Of a stretch of 12,777 bases of DNA, positions 6,090 to 12,777 are shown piece after piece. The position numbers and the translations under genes were made by a program. How positions within the stretch are numbered: the first letter of the stretch is position 1; each line of letters starts with the position of its first letter. This stretch comes from an uncultured Halieaceae bacterium (GTDB lineage Bacteria > Pseudomonadota > Gammaproteobacteria > Pseudomonadales > Halieaceae): positions 1 to 12,777 of the forward strand of contig CALINF010000003.1 in NCBI GenBank assembly GCA_938045215.1, written 5' to 3'. The notes under the pieces were generated by a model that made no database searches, was not told the DNA's origin, and saw only the letters and a list, made by a program, of their open reading frames with translations.

Positions 6090-9000
6090 TCAAGCCGCCT
6101 CGACAATTTTCACGGCTGATGTATCGATCTCGCCGCTGAATATGCGCATCAGCTCAGACTGACGCAGAGCGAGCAGTTCGCGATTGCGATCTTTAACGTG
6201 GCCATAGCCACGTAACTTGCGAGGTATCTGTGCGAGCTCCAGCGCAGGTTCGTAGTTACTCTCATCCAGGCCTGCGCTGAGCTGATCCAGCAACTCGATA
6301 TAGTCGGCGATATCCTGACGCTCCTGCCTGCGCTCTTGCGTGTAACCAAACAGGTCGAGGCGAGTACCACGCAAAAACTTGAAAGGTGCAAGCAATGTGA
6401 ACGCCTGCATTATCCAGGGGCCAAATTCGCGTTTGAGCAGGTGCCCTGTCTCAGGGTCACGCTTGCTGAACATCGGCGGTGCAAGATTGAAGCGTAGCTC
6501 GAAGTCGCCCTCAAACTTCTCCTGCAGCTGTTGCTTGAATTCACCGTTGCTGTACAAGCGAGCCACTTCATATTCATCCTTGTACGCCATCAACTTGTAC
6601 AAGTTACGTGCTACAGCCATGGTGATCGAATCCGCTGCTTGCGCGCGTGGATCAGTGGCTCGTATCCGCTGGACAACCTCAACATAACGCTGCGCATAAG
6701 CAGCATCCTGATAGTCAGTCAGCCGCTGCACGCGATCGGCAATCGTCTCTTCAAGATCCAGTGCACGCGGCGCGGCATCTGCCTCCCCTGACTCACCCAC
6801 CACCTGCATAACTTTCTCCGGCTGGTCAGCACAGCGGCGGCCCCACAGAAACGCCTGCTTATTGAAATCAGTCGCCACACCATTGAGATCGATCGCCTGC
6901 TCCAATGCCTGGGCGGAAACAGGCACCAGTCCACGCTGCCAGGCGAAGCCAAGCAGAAAGAGATTGCTGGCGATGGAATCACCGAGCAGACGCGTGGCAA
7001 TGCGCGTGGCATCGATAAAGTGACAGTCCTCCTCGCCCACTTCATTGATGACCTTGTCCTGCATCGCTCGCGTGGGGAACTTGGCATCGGGATCAAGCAC
7101 GAATGCCGACGTGGGCACCTCGGCGCTGTTAACAACGGTGTGTGTACGTCCGCGCGCCGCTTTACCCATTGCTTCGTAGGTAGAGGTTACAACCAGATCG
7201 CAGCCCAGCAACAGGTCTGCTTCTCCTGCAGGAATACGTACTGCCTGAATGCCTTCCTGAGTCTGGCTGACGCGCACATGACTCACGACGGCGCCGAACT
7301 TCTGTGCCAGGCCTGTCTGGTTTAGCGTTGCGCAGCCCTTGCCTTCAATGTGTGCTGCCATCGCCACCAGTGCAGTGATGGTCAATACGCCGGTGCCTCC
7401 GACCCCAGTCACCACCGTGTTCCAGGGGCGATCCAGGTCAGGCAATGTGGGTTCAGGCAGAGGGTCGAACAGGATCGTTTGATCAGCCTTCCCTGCGCTA
7501 GGCTTACGCAAGCTGCCGCCCAGCACCGTAACGAAGCTTGGGCAGAACCCTTTGGCACAGCTGTAATCTTTGTTGCAGGCGCTTTGATCAATCTCACGCT
7601 TGCGACCCAGCTCGGTTGCCTTGGGCAGCACTGACAGACAGTTGGATTTGACGCTGCAGTCACCGCAGCCTTCACACACGGCATCGTTAATGAACAGGCG
7701 CTTGGCCGGGTCGACCAATGTGCCTTTCTTGCGACGACGACGCTTCTCTGCGGCGCAGGTCTGTTGATAAACAATTACGGACGTACCCTTGAACTCTCTC
7801 AGCTCTTTCTGCAGGGTATCCATCTCATCACGATGATGCAGGGTGTAGCCGGGGATGGAACGAAAATCACCGCGCCAGTTCTCGGGCTCGTCACTGACCA
7901 GCGCGATACGTCGCACGCCTTCGCCACGCAGCTGGTAGATCAGGTCTTCAACGCTCAGGCTGCCGTCGATAGGCTGGCCGCCGGTCATGGCTACCGCGTC
8001 GTTGTACAGAATCTTATAGGTGATATTCACACCGGAAGACACCGCTGCGCGAATCGCCAAAATACCCGAGTGGAAATAGGTGCCATCACCAAGGTTCTGG
8101 AAAACGTGCGGTGTTTGCGTAAACGGGGCCTGCCCAATCCAGGTAGCGCCCTCGCCTCCCATCTGGGTAAAGGTATGCGTCTCGCGATCCGGCATCCAGG
8201 TAGCCATGTAATGGCAGCCAATACCGCCCAGAGCATGGCTACCCTCAGGTACTTTGGTAGAGGTATTGTGCGGACAACCGGAGCAGAAATGCGGCACTCG
8301 CTCAATTGTATCGCGCGGCAATGCCAGCGAGCGTTCTTTCTCTTCAATCCAGCGTACGCGCTGATCCATAGTCTCTGACTGATAAAAGCGCTTGATGCGG
8401 CTGGCAATCGCCAGAGCCACCATGGCTGGCGTGAGCTCGGAGAGGTTGGGCAACAGATCGGCACCGTGTTCATCAAACTCGCCGATTACCCGCGGACGCG
8501 CGGCCACAGGGTTGTTGTACAACTGCCCGGTCAGCTGATCCTCAATGATAGAGCGCTTCTCCTCCACCACGAGAATCTCCTCGAGCCCCTCGGCAAACTG
8601 ATGCGTAGTTCGCGGTTCCAGTGGCCAGCTCATGCCTATCTTGTACACACGAAGGCCCAGCTCAGCCGCAACCGCGTCAGTGATACCCATATCTTCCAGG
8701 GCCTGCATCACATCCAGATACGCCTTGCCCGTTGTCGCAATCCCAAAACGCGCATTGGGACTGTCGACAACAATTCGATTGAGATTGTTCACCCGCGCAA
8801 ACTCACGCGCGGCGTAGATCTTGTATTTGTTGAGACGAAGCTCCTGCTCCAGTGGCTTGTCGGGCCAGCGGCCATGCACGCCATCTACGGGCAGCTCAAA
8901 GTCTTCGGGAATAACAATTTGAATACGGTTGGGGTCGATATCGGCAGAGATAGCCGAATCCATGTTTTCCGTGATTGCTTTCAGCGAAACCCAACAGCCG

Positions 9001-9596
9001 CTGTATCGCGAAAGCTCCCAGCCAAAAATACCCAGATCGAGTACTTCCTGCACATTGGAGGGGCTCAACACCGGCACTGACGCGCCGATGAACATATGCT
9101 CCGATTGATGCGGCAGCGTTGAGGACTTACACGCGTGGTCATCACCGGCAACGGCCAGCACACCACCGTAGCGCGAGGTGCCGAAGGCATTGGCATGCTT
9201 GATCACGTCCATGCTGCGATCAACACCCGGACCTTTGCCGTACCACATGCCGAACACGCCATCGTATTTGGCACCTTCAAACAGATTGGTTTGCTGACTG
9301 CCCCACACTGCAGTTGCCGCCAGGTCTTCGTTGACGCCGGGCTGAAAATGAACGTTATGCTTTTCCAGCCATGGCTTGGCTTTCCACATGGCCTGATCAA
9401 CCCCTCCCACGGGAGAGCCGCGATAGCCGGAAATAAACGCTGCTGTATTCAAACCGCGCTGCTGGTCCCGTTGATGCTGCAGCATGGGCAACCGCACCAA
9501 GGCCTCGATACCGGTCATGTAGGCACGCGTGGCATCCAGCGCGTATTTATCGTCAAGGGATACCTTGCGAATCGTCTTCGAGTGATCTTTGCCCAT
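6090..9596 (-). CDS. Indolepyruvate:ferredoxin oxidoreductase family protein, fused alpha/beta-gamma 2-oxoacid oxidoreductase
   Basis: This protein of about 1168 residues is a TPP- and iron-sulfur-dependent oxidoreductase that oxidatively decarboxylates aryl- or branched-chain 2-oxo acids to acyl-CoA. Domains in order: an N-terminal pyrimidine-binding-like domain (about 20-240, with YRGSP); a TPP domain (about 430-610, with FCSGCPHN, GDGTYFHSG and NDAVAMTGGQ); a cysteine-rich Fe-S insert (C641, C644, C647, C653, then C674, C680, C685); a gamma-type domain (about 720-920, beginning VTGVGGTGVLT); and a DUF6537-like tail (about 950-1160, with KLMAYKDEYEVARLY and LRGTRLDLFGYT). This matches the single-chain proteobacterial form, in which IorA and IorB are fused. 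The ATG at 9594-9596 is preferred over the in-frame GTG at 9606-9608 because GGTGGGCAGG precedes the ATG and nothing useful precedes the GTG. It is followed by the leucine dehydrogenase gene. No ferredoxin or other electron acceptor is encoded in the window. Confidence 0.93.
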   Translation of the reverse strand: MGKDHSKTIRKVSLDDKYALDATRAYMTGIEALVRLPMLQHQRDQQRGLNTAAFISGYRGSPVGGVDQAMWKAKPWLEKHNVHFQPGVNEDLAATAVWGSQQTNLFEGAKYDGVFGMWYGKGPGVDRSMDVIKHANAFGTSRYGGVLAVAGDDHACKSSTLPHQSEHMFIGASVPVLSPSNVQEVLDLGIFGWELSRYSGCWVSLKAITENMDSAISADIDPNRIQIVIPEDFELPVDGVHGRWPDKPLEQELRLNKYKIYAAREFARVNNLNRIVVDSPNARFGIATTGKAYLDVMQALEDMGITDAVAAELGLRVYKIGMSWPLEPRTTHQFAEGLEEILVVEEKRSIIEDQLTGQLYNNPVAARPRVIGEFDEHGADLLPNLSELTPAMVALAIASRIKRFYQSETMDQRVRWIEEKERSLALPRDTIERVPHFCSGCPHNTSTKVPEGSHALGGIGCHYMATWMPDRETHTFTQMGGEGATWIGQAPFTQTPHVFQNLGDGTYFHSGILAIRAAVSSGVNITYKILYNDAVAMTGGQPIDGSLSVEDLIYQLRGEGVRRIALVSDEPENWRGDFRSIPGYTLHHRDEMDTLQKELREFKGTSVIVYQQTCAAEKRRRRKKGTLVDPAKRLFINDAVCEGCGDCSVKSNCLSVLPKATELGRKREIDQSACNKDYSCAKGFCPSFVTVLGGSLRKPSAGKADQTILFDPLPEPTLPDLDRPWNTVVTGVGGTGVLTITALVAMAAHIEGKGCATLNQTGLAQKFGAVVSHVRVSQTQEGIQAVRIPAGEADLLLGCDLVVTSTYEAMGKAARGRTHTVVNSAEVPTSAFVLDPDAKFPTRAMQDKVINEVGEEDCHFIDATRIATRLLGDSIASNLFLLGFAWQRGLVPVSAQALEQAIDLNGVATDFNKQAFLWGRRCADQPEKVMQVVGESGEADAAPRALDLEETIADRVQRLTDYQDAAYAQRYVEVVQRIRATDPRAQAADSITMAVARNLYKLMAYKDEYEVARLYSNGEFKQQLQEKFEGDFELRFNLAPPMFSKRDPETGHLLKREFGPWIMQAFTLLAPFKFLRGTRLDLFGYTQERRQERQDIADYIELLDQLSAGLDESNYEPALELAQIPRKLRGYGHVKDRNRELLALRQSELMRIFSGEIDTSAVKIVEAA

Positions 9597-9725
9597 GCGC
9601 CTGCCCACCAGTTTCAGATTTTACAAATTTTGCCCCAATTTGAGCGACAGAACTATGTCATTTAGCCACTGTGCATGGCAGAATTCGCATAATCAATTCG
9701 ATAATTATTAGTATTGGGTCTAATT
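9597..9725. promoter_or_regulatory. Divergent control region between the oxidoreductase operon and the Lrp-family operon
   Basis: This 129-bp region separates two divergent start codons and is far richer in A+T than the genes around it. It holds an inverted repeat (9624-9642) and a cluster of AATTCG/ATAAT and TAATTAT repeats (9682-9727), described separately. I could not pick a convincing sigma70 promoter on either strand; GATAAT (9700-9705) and CATAAT (9689-9694) are -10-like on the plus strand but lack good -35 partners. Lrp/AsnC regulators commonly bind AT-rich sites next to their own gene, so binding here by the adjacent regulator is a reasonable inference. Confidence 0.6.
9624..9642. repeat. 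Inverted repeat CAAATT-N7-AATTTG upstream of the oxidoreductase gene
   Basis: CAAATT (9624-9629) and its exact reverse complement AATTTG (9637-9642) flank 7 bases rich in C (TTGCCCC). The centre lies about 37 bp upstream of the oxidoreductase ATG, where an operator or a promoter-proximal site would be expected. The 13-bp centre-to-centre spacing and AT-rich arms suit a dimeric DNA-binding protein. It could also be a chance palindrome in AT-rich DNA. Confidence 0.35.
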
Positions 9726-9727
9726 AT
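9682..9727 (+). repeat. AT-rich direct repeats before the Lrp-family gene, candidate operator
   Basis: Two abutting 13-bp units share AATTCG followed by ATAAT: 9682-9694 (AATTCGCATAATC) and 9695-9707 (AATTCGATAATTA). A second short repeat, TAATTAT, occurs at 9702-9708 and 9721-9727, 19 bp apart. Its second copy overlaps the regulator's start codon. Phased AT-rich repeats are typical of Lrp-type binding regions, so autoregulation is plausible. The sequence alone does not prove binding. Confidence 0.35.
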
Positions 9728-10202
9728 GTCTCACACGATTACCGCGCAGGATGTTGAGATTATGAAGCTGCTACAGTCGGATGCGACGCTCAGCAGCGCA
9801 GCCATTGCCGAGCGTGTCAACCTGTCGCAATCACCTTGCTGGCGCCGTATCAACCGGCTGGAAGAGGACGGCCTGATTCGCCGCCGCGTTGCACTGCTGG
9901 ATCGCGACGCGCTGGGCATGGACGTGGTTGTTTTTGCGACCATTAACCTGACATCCACAGGCCGCCAGAACCTACTGGAGTTTGAGCGCGACATTGTGGA
10001 ACATCAGGAAGTGATGGAGTGCTACACCATGACCGGCATCTGGGACTATATGCTGAAAATTGTCACCCGCGACATTCGTCACTATGAGGAATTCGTGCGC
10101 AACACACTGACCGCCAGCCCCTCGATTCGGGAGTTACACTCACACATGGCGGTGACTGAAATCAAAAACTCCACTGAGCTACCGCTGGACACCCAGCTAT
10201 AA
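9726..10202 (+). CDS. Lrp/AsnC-family transcriptional regulator
   Basis: This is a 158-residue DNA-binding regulator of the feast/famine family, which senses amino acids and binds DNA as dimers or octamers. The N-terminal helix-turn-helix spans about residues 22-51 (AIAERVNLSQSPCWRRINRLEEDGLI region). An alpha/beta RAM effector domain follows at about 66-146, with TGIWDYML (103-110) at the usual ligand-loop position. The length is normal. I chose the ATG at 9726 over an upstream in-frame TTG at 9714, which would add only four residues. The ribosome site is weak (GGG about 8 bases upstream). It is divergent from the oxidoreductase-leucine dehydrogenase operon and 17 bp upstream of the aminotransferase gene. 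This suggests control of both by an amino acid ligand, as BkdR (an Lrp homologue) does for branched-chain oxoacid dehydrogenase in Pseudomonas. The ligand is unknown. Confidence 0.93.
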   Translation: MSHTITAQDVEIMKLLQSDATLSSAAIAERVNLSQSPCWRRINRLEEDGLIRRRVALLDRDALGMDVVVFATINLTSTGRQNLLEFERDIVEHQEVMECYTMTGIWDYMLKIVTRDIRHYEEFVRNTLTASPSIRELHSHMAVTEIKNSTELPLDTQL

Positions 10203-10219
10203 GGCGAACAGACATCTCC

Positions 10220-11365
10220 ATGCAGCTTGAATCAAAATTGCCTCGGGTTGGCACCACTATATTCACCCGCATGTCGGCGCTGGCCACCAGTGAAAGCGCC
10301 ATAAATCTGTCGCAGGGCTATCCCGATTTTGATGCCCCTGGCGCTTTGATCGAAGCCTTGGGTCGACATGCCGCGCAAGGACACAACCAGTACGCGCCGA
10401 TGGCGGGAGTGCCAGCACTACGCGAACAAATCAGCGCCCAACTCCAACGCTACCGTGGTGTTACCTGCGATCCGGACACCGAAATCACGGTTGTGCCTGG
10501 CGCTACCGAGGGCATCTTCTGCGCGATCACTGCCTGTATACGCCCGGGTGATGAGGTCATCGTGTTCGATCCCGTGTACGACAGCTACGAACCAGCAATT
10601 GAACTGGCTGGCGGCACGGCGGTTCACGTGCCTCTGACAGCACATGATTTCGCCATCGATTGGCAACAGGTACGCGCAGCAATCACGCCACGTACTCGTA
10701 TGATCATGATTAACACCCCCCACAATCCCTGCGGCAGTGTGCTGTCCCGCCAGGACATGCTGGAACTACAGGACATCGCCGAACACCACGACCTGCTGGT
10801 GAACAGTGACGAGGTGTACGAGCATCTCGTCTTCGATGGGCTGGAGCATCTGAGCGTGTTGCAGTTTGAAAGCCTGCGCCAACGCAGTTTTGCGCACTTT
10901 TCATTCGGCAAAACGTTCAGTGTGACCGGCTGGAAAACGGGCTACTGCGTAGCGCCGGCGCGGCTGAGCGAGGAACTGCGCAAGGTACATCAATACGTTG
11001 CTTTTGTGTCAGTAACACCCGTGCAACTCGCGCTTGCCGACTTCATGCGCGAGCAGCCCGACTACGCCGGCGAGCTGGGCGCGTTCTATCAGAACAAGCG
11101 CAATCTGTTTCTGGGCGCACTGAAAGATTCACGATTTACTTTTTCACCCAGCCAGGGCAGCTATTTTCAACTGTTGAACTACAGTGCAATAACAACCGAA
11201 CTGGACACGCTTGTGAGCGAGCGGTGGACAAGGGAGAACAAGATCGCATCCATACCGATCTCGGTTTTCTACGCGGAGCCACCACAGCAGAGCGTACTGC
11301 GTTTTTGTTTTGCCAAGAGCGACAGCGTGTTGCTACAAGCCGCGGAGATACTATGCAGGATCTAA
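10220..11365 (+). CDS. ybdL: YbdL-type PLP-dependent aminotransferase (methionine/aromatic/glutamine transaminase)
   Basis: This 381-residue fold-type I aminotransferase moves the amino group between methionine, aromatic amino acids or glutamine and 2-oxo acids in the cytosol. PLP-site residues are all visible: Asn169 in NTPHNP, Asp197 and Tyr200 in SDEVYE, Schiff-base Lys231 in SFGKT with the following GWKTGY, and the carboxylate-binding Arg361 in LRFCFAK. The N-terminus (LPRVGTTIF, INLSQGYPDFD, NQYAPMAG) matches E. coli YbdL and the wider kynurenine aminotransferase/glutamine transaminase K group. Its start is 17 bp after the Lrp-family stop, with only a distant AAGGCG as ribosome site. Its last 13 bases overlap the amidase gene. 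Pairing with an omega-amidase supports use of glutamine (or glutamate analogues) as amino donor. Exact substrate preference is inferred. Confidence 0.93.
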   Translation: MQLESKLPRVGTTIFTRMSALATSESAINLSQGYPDFDAPGALIEALGRHAAQGHNQYAPMAGVPALREQISAQLQRYRGVTCDPDTEITVVPGATEGIFCAITACIRPGDEVIVFDPVYDSYEPAIELAGGTAVHVPLTAHDFAIDWQQVRAAITPRTRMIMINTPHNPCGSVLSRQDMLELQDIAEHHDLLVNSDEVYEHLVFDGLEHLSVLQFESLRQRSFAHFSFGKTFSVTGWKTGYCVAPARLSEELRKVHQYVAFVSVTPVQLALADFMREQPDYAGELGAFYQNKRNLFLGALKDSRFTFSPSQGSYFQLLNYSAITTELDTLVSERWTRENKIASIPISVFYAEPPQQSVLRFCFAKSDSVLLQAAEILCRI

Positions 11366-12153
11366 CCGTTTGCCTGGTGCAGTGCACCCTGGCCTGGGAG
11401 CAACCAGAGCGAAACCGACAACACATAGAACAGCTTATTGACACCATTAACGGCAACGCGAAAGACTGCACAGAAGGCCGTGTGGACTTGATTGTGTTGC
11501 CGGAAATGTTCAACACCGGCTTTTCCATGAGCGGTCAAGCGATTGCAGAGACAGCCGATGGACCCACGCTCAAGTGGCTACAGGAGCAAGCCAGGAAATT
11601 CGACTGCGCGATTGCAGGCAGCATTGCATTTCGCGAGCAAGAGCACATCACCAACAGGCTATTGTTCGTAACGCCGGAATCCACTGCGCACTACGACAAG
11701 CGGCATCTGTTTAGAATGGCTGGAGAACACGAGGTATACCACCCGGGTTCAGACCCGCAAGTGGTAACGTGGCGCGAATGGCGCATCAACTTGCAGGTTT
11801 GTTATGACCTGCGCTTCCCAGTTTATTCACGTAATCGCGAGCACTACGACCTGATGCTCTACGTGGCCAACTGGCCGGAAAAGCGCGTCCAGCACTGGCG
11901 CGCACTATTGATCGCGCGAGCCATCGAAAACCAGGCCTGTGTTGTCGGCGTAAACCGGATAGGACGCGACGAGAACAACCACAACTACAGCGGTGACAGT
12001 TTGGCGATAAGCGCCGACGGTTCTTTGATGCTTGATCTGGCCGACAGTGAAACAGCTGCCATCACCACCTTTAGCGCAGAAGATCTTGAAGCCTATCGCA
12101 GGCGCTTCCCCTTCCATCTCGACGCAGATAACTACTCGCTGGCATCAGATTGA
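11353..12153 (+). CDS. yafV: YafV-type omega-amidase, nitrilase superfamily
   Basis: This 266-residue carbon-nitrogen hydrolase probably hydrolyses 2-oxoglutaramate (the product of glutamine transamination) to 2-oxoglutarate and ammonia, pulling the transaminase forward. The catalytic triad is Glu51 (LPEMFNTGFSM), Lys116 (YDKRHLFRM) and Cys150 (VCYDLRFPV), all intact. YVANWP and ARAIENQA are also conserved as in E. coli YafV. The frame is open from 11224, but the ATG at 11353 is the likely start. GGAG precedes it at close spacing, and homology begins there (LTVCLVQCTLAWEQPE). It overlaps the aminotransferase by 13 bp, so translation is probably coupled. Omega-amidases and this transaminase group form the known glutamine transaminase-omega-amidase pathway, which also serves methionine salvage. 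That gives a strong functional link. Confidence 0.93.
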   Translation: MQDLTVCLVQCTLAWEQPERNRQHIEQLIDTINGNAKDCTEGRVDLIVLPEMFNTGFSMSGQAIAETADGPTLKWLQEQARKFDCAIAGSIAFREQEHITNRLLFVTPESTAHYDKRHLFRMAGEHEVYHPGSDPQVVTWREWRINLQVCYDLRFPVYSRNREHYDLMLYVANWPEKRVQHWRALLIARAIENQACVVGVNRIGRDENNHNYSGDSLAISADGSLMLDLADSETAAITTFSAEDLEAYRRRFPFHLDADNYSLASD

Positions 12154-12195
12154 GCGAGCCTCTCGCGACGATAAGTATCAGCCTGCTGGCTTTTT
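12154..12195 (+). terminator. Weak terminator-like hairpins after the amidase gene
   Basis: Two small stems follow the amidase stop. GCGAG/CTCGC (12154-12158 and 12162-12166) has a 3-nt loop. AGCC/GGCT (12180-12183 and 12188-12191) has a 4-nt loop and runs into five T residues (12191-12195). The second lies within the 3' end of the convergent membrane-protein gene. Stems of 4-5 bp are short for intrinsic termination, so support is weak. Confidence 0.25.
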
Positions 12196-12777
12196 ACTCT
12201 CGCCCATAGTCATCATGACGCCGCCCACGGCAAACAGCCAAAGGTGGATAGACAAGGTCGAAACGAAAATATCTGCGGTCATACCGAATAGCTCAATGAC
12301 TGGAGATGCCAGTATCGGCGCAACAAGAAAACCCAGCCAACCTAGCCAATTGGGTAAACCATCATTTCGCACAATCAAGATACAGGTAACGACCAACCAC
12401 CCCACGGTGAAAAGAGAGACGCCCAGAATTTCGCCTATGGCCCCTCCCCATGAGTTTATCGCATACTGAATCAACTCAATTGTCGCGGCTGTCGCGTCTG
12501 AGCTGTCACTGTATTCCGAGGCCAAAAAAGTCGATGCTGTGAGCCAACGGATGATCCCAATCGCTCTGGCGAGGGCGGAAGCGCAAATCAAGCCTATAGC
12601 CATATTGCATAGAATACCTGTGGTTTTACGGGTCCCCAGGGCAACCCATACGATCAAAGGGCCAACAATAATCCACGCCATTGAGTAGGCTAAATAAATG
12701 CCATAGCCCAGACGTACATCACTTATGTTTTCCGCGATTAACGGCAGAGCTTGGGCTGGAGGGAAGTCAAGGCTATT
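12178..12777 (-). CDS. DUF4386-like multi-pass membrane protein (5'-truncated by window)
   Basis: The frame remains open to the right edge, so 199 residues are visible and the start lies beyond the window. The ATG at 12681 falls within the hydrophobic stretch GIYLAYSMAWIIVGPLIVW and is not a credible start. The protein has four to five hydrophobic segments. The C-terminal part contains a GLPNWLGWLGFLVAP segment, which resembles DUF4386 proteins as I remember them: membrane proteins of about 220-230 residues with no assigned function. A polar, Ser/Asp-rich loop (YSDSSDATAAT) separates the middle helices. The tail ends in a basic GESKKPAG. It converges on the amidase gene with a 24-bp gap. No partner gene is visible. 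Confidence 0.75.
   Translation of the reverse strand, partial: NSLDFPPAQALPLIAENISDVRLGYGIYLAYSMAWIIVGPLIVWVALGTRKTTGILCNMAIGLICASALARAIGIIRWLTASTFLASEYSDSSDATAATIELIQYAINSWGGAIGEILGVSLFTVGWLVVTCILIVRNDGLPNWLGWLGFLVAPILASPVIELFGMTADIFVSTLSIHLWLFAVGGVMMTMGESKKPAG

Noticed and set aside
6350..7520. Cysteine spacing in the oxidoreductase Fe-S insert (x5 in place of the ferredoxin x3) as a possible defect
   Set aside because: The spacing agrees with what I recall of single-chain proteobacterial members of this family, so it appears to be the family norm and not a loss.
9597..9608. GTG start at 9606-9608 for the oxidoreductase, four residues longer
   Set aside because: The bases before the GTG lack a ribosome site, whereas GGTGGGCAGG precedes the ATG at 9594-9596. 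The difference is only four residues and cannot be fully excluded.
7764..9665. Three long plus-strand open frames (7764-8378, 8466-9080, 9135-9665) opposite the oxidoreductase gene
   Set aside because: They lie antisense to a conserved gene with clear domain motifs. Their products have no recognisable domains and no ribosome sites, and long antisense frames are common opposite GC-rich coding sequence.
11224..11352. 43-residue N-terminal extension of the amidase inside the aminotransferase gene
   Set aside because: This stretch overlaps conserved aminotransferase coding sequence, shows no nitrilase-family similarity and lacks a suitable ribosome site. GGAG directly precedes the ATG at 11353.
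1..12777. Mobile elements, CRISPR arrays, toxin-antitoxin or defence genes, tRNA or rRNA genes
   Set aside because: I searched by eye for terminal inverted repeats, regular spacer-repeat arrays, transposase or nuclease motifs and tRNA-like folds, and found none. All gaps without genes are under about 170 bp.

Overview
The window is an ordinary chromosomal segment, densely packed with genes. Its protein sequences look like those of a free-living, probably marine, gammaproteobacterium. The PrlC, AqpZ, YbdL-like and YafV-like proteins closely resemble their E. coli counterparts as I remember them. The fused indolepyruvate oxidoreductase next to a leucine dehydrogenase recalls Halieaceae-type marine bacteria. 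The genus is an inference and was not tested. I see no tRNA, rRNA, insertion sequence, phage gene, CRISPR array or other sign of recent transfer.

Layout, left to right. (1) 2-1450 (+) is the C-terminal two thirds of oligopeptidase A (prlC), which converges on aquaporin Z (aqpZ, 1478-2170, -) through a short hairpin that contains the aqpZ stop codon. (2) 2280-2759 (-) encodes a 6-pyruvoyl-tetrahydropterin synthase/QueD-family protein whose zinc ligands are kept but whose usual catalytic residues are replaced. Upstream of it on the same strand is a small one-helix membrane protein (2818-3330). (3) Divergent from these, a short-chain dehydrogenase (3499-4200) and a YhhQ/VUT-family queuosine-precursor transporter (4204-4986) form a tightly coupled + strand pair. 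(4) 4983-9596 (-) is a two-gene operon: a roughly 1168-residue fused indolepyruvate:ferredoxin-type 2-oxoacid oxidoreductase, followed by a leucine/branched-chain amino acid dehydrogenase. (5) Divergent from that operon, across an AT-rich control region, is a + strand operon of an Lrp/AsnC regulator, a YbdL-type aminotransferase and a YafV-type omega-amidase (9726-12153). (6) 12178-12777 (-) is a DUF4386-like membrane protein whose N-terminus lies beyond the window.

The most coherent system is regions 4 and 5. Two routes turn amino acids into 2-oxo acids: an NAD-dependent dehydrogenase, and a transaminase whose amide co-product an omega-amidase could remove. One TPP/Fe-S enzyme could then oxidise the 2-oxo acids to acyl-CoA, and an Lrp-type regulator sits between the two operons. 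Each enzyme family is known. The proposal that they work as one regulated amino-acid catabolic module is an inference from the layout. The most unusual single gene is the PTPS-family protein.
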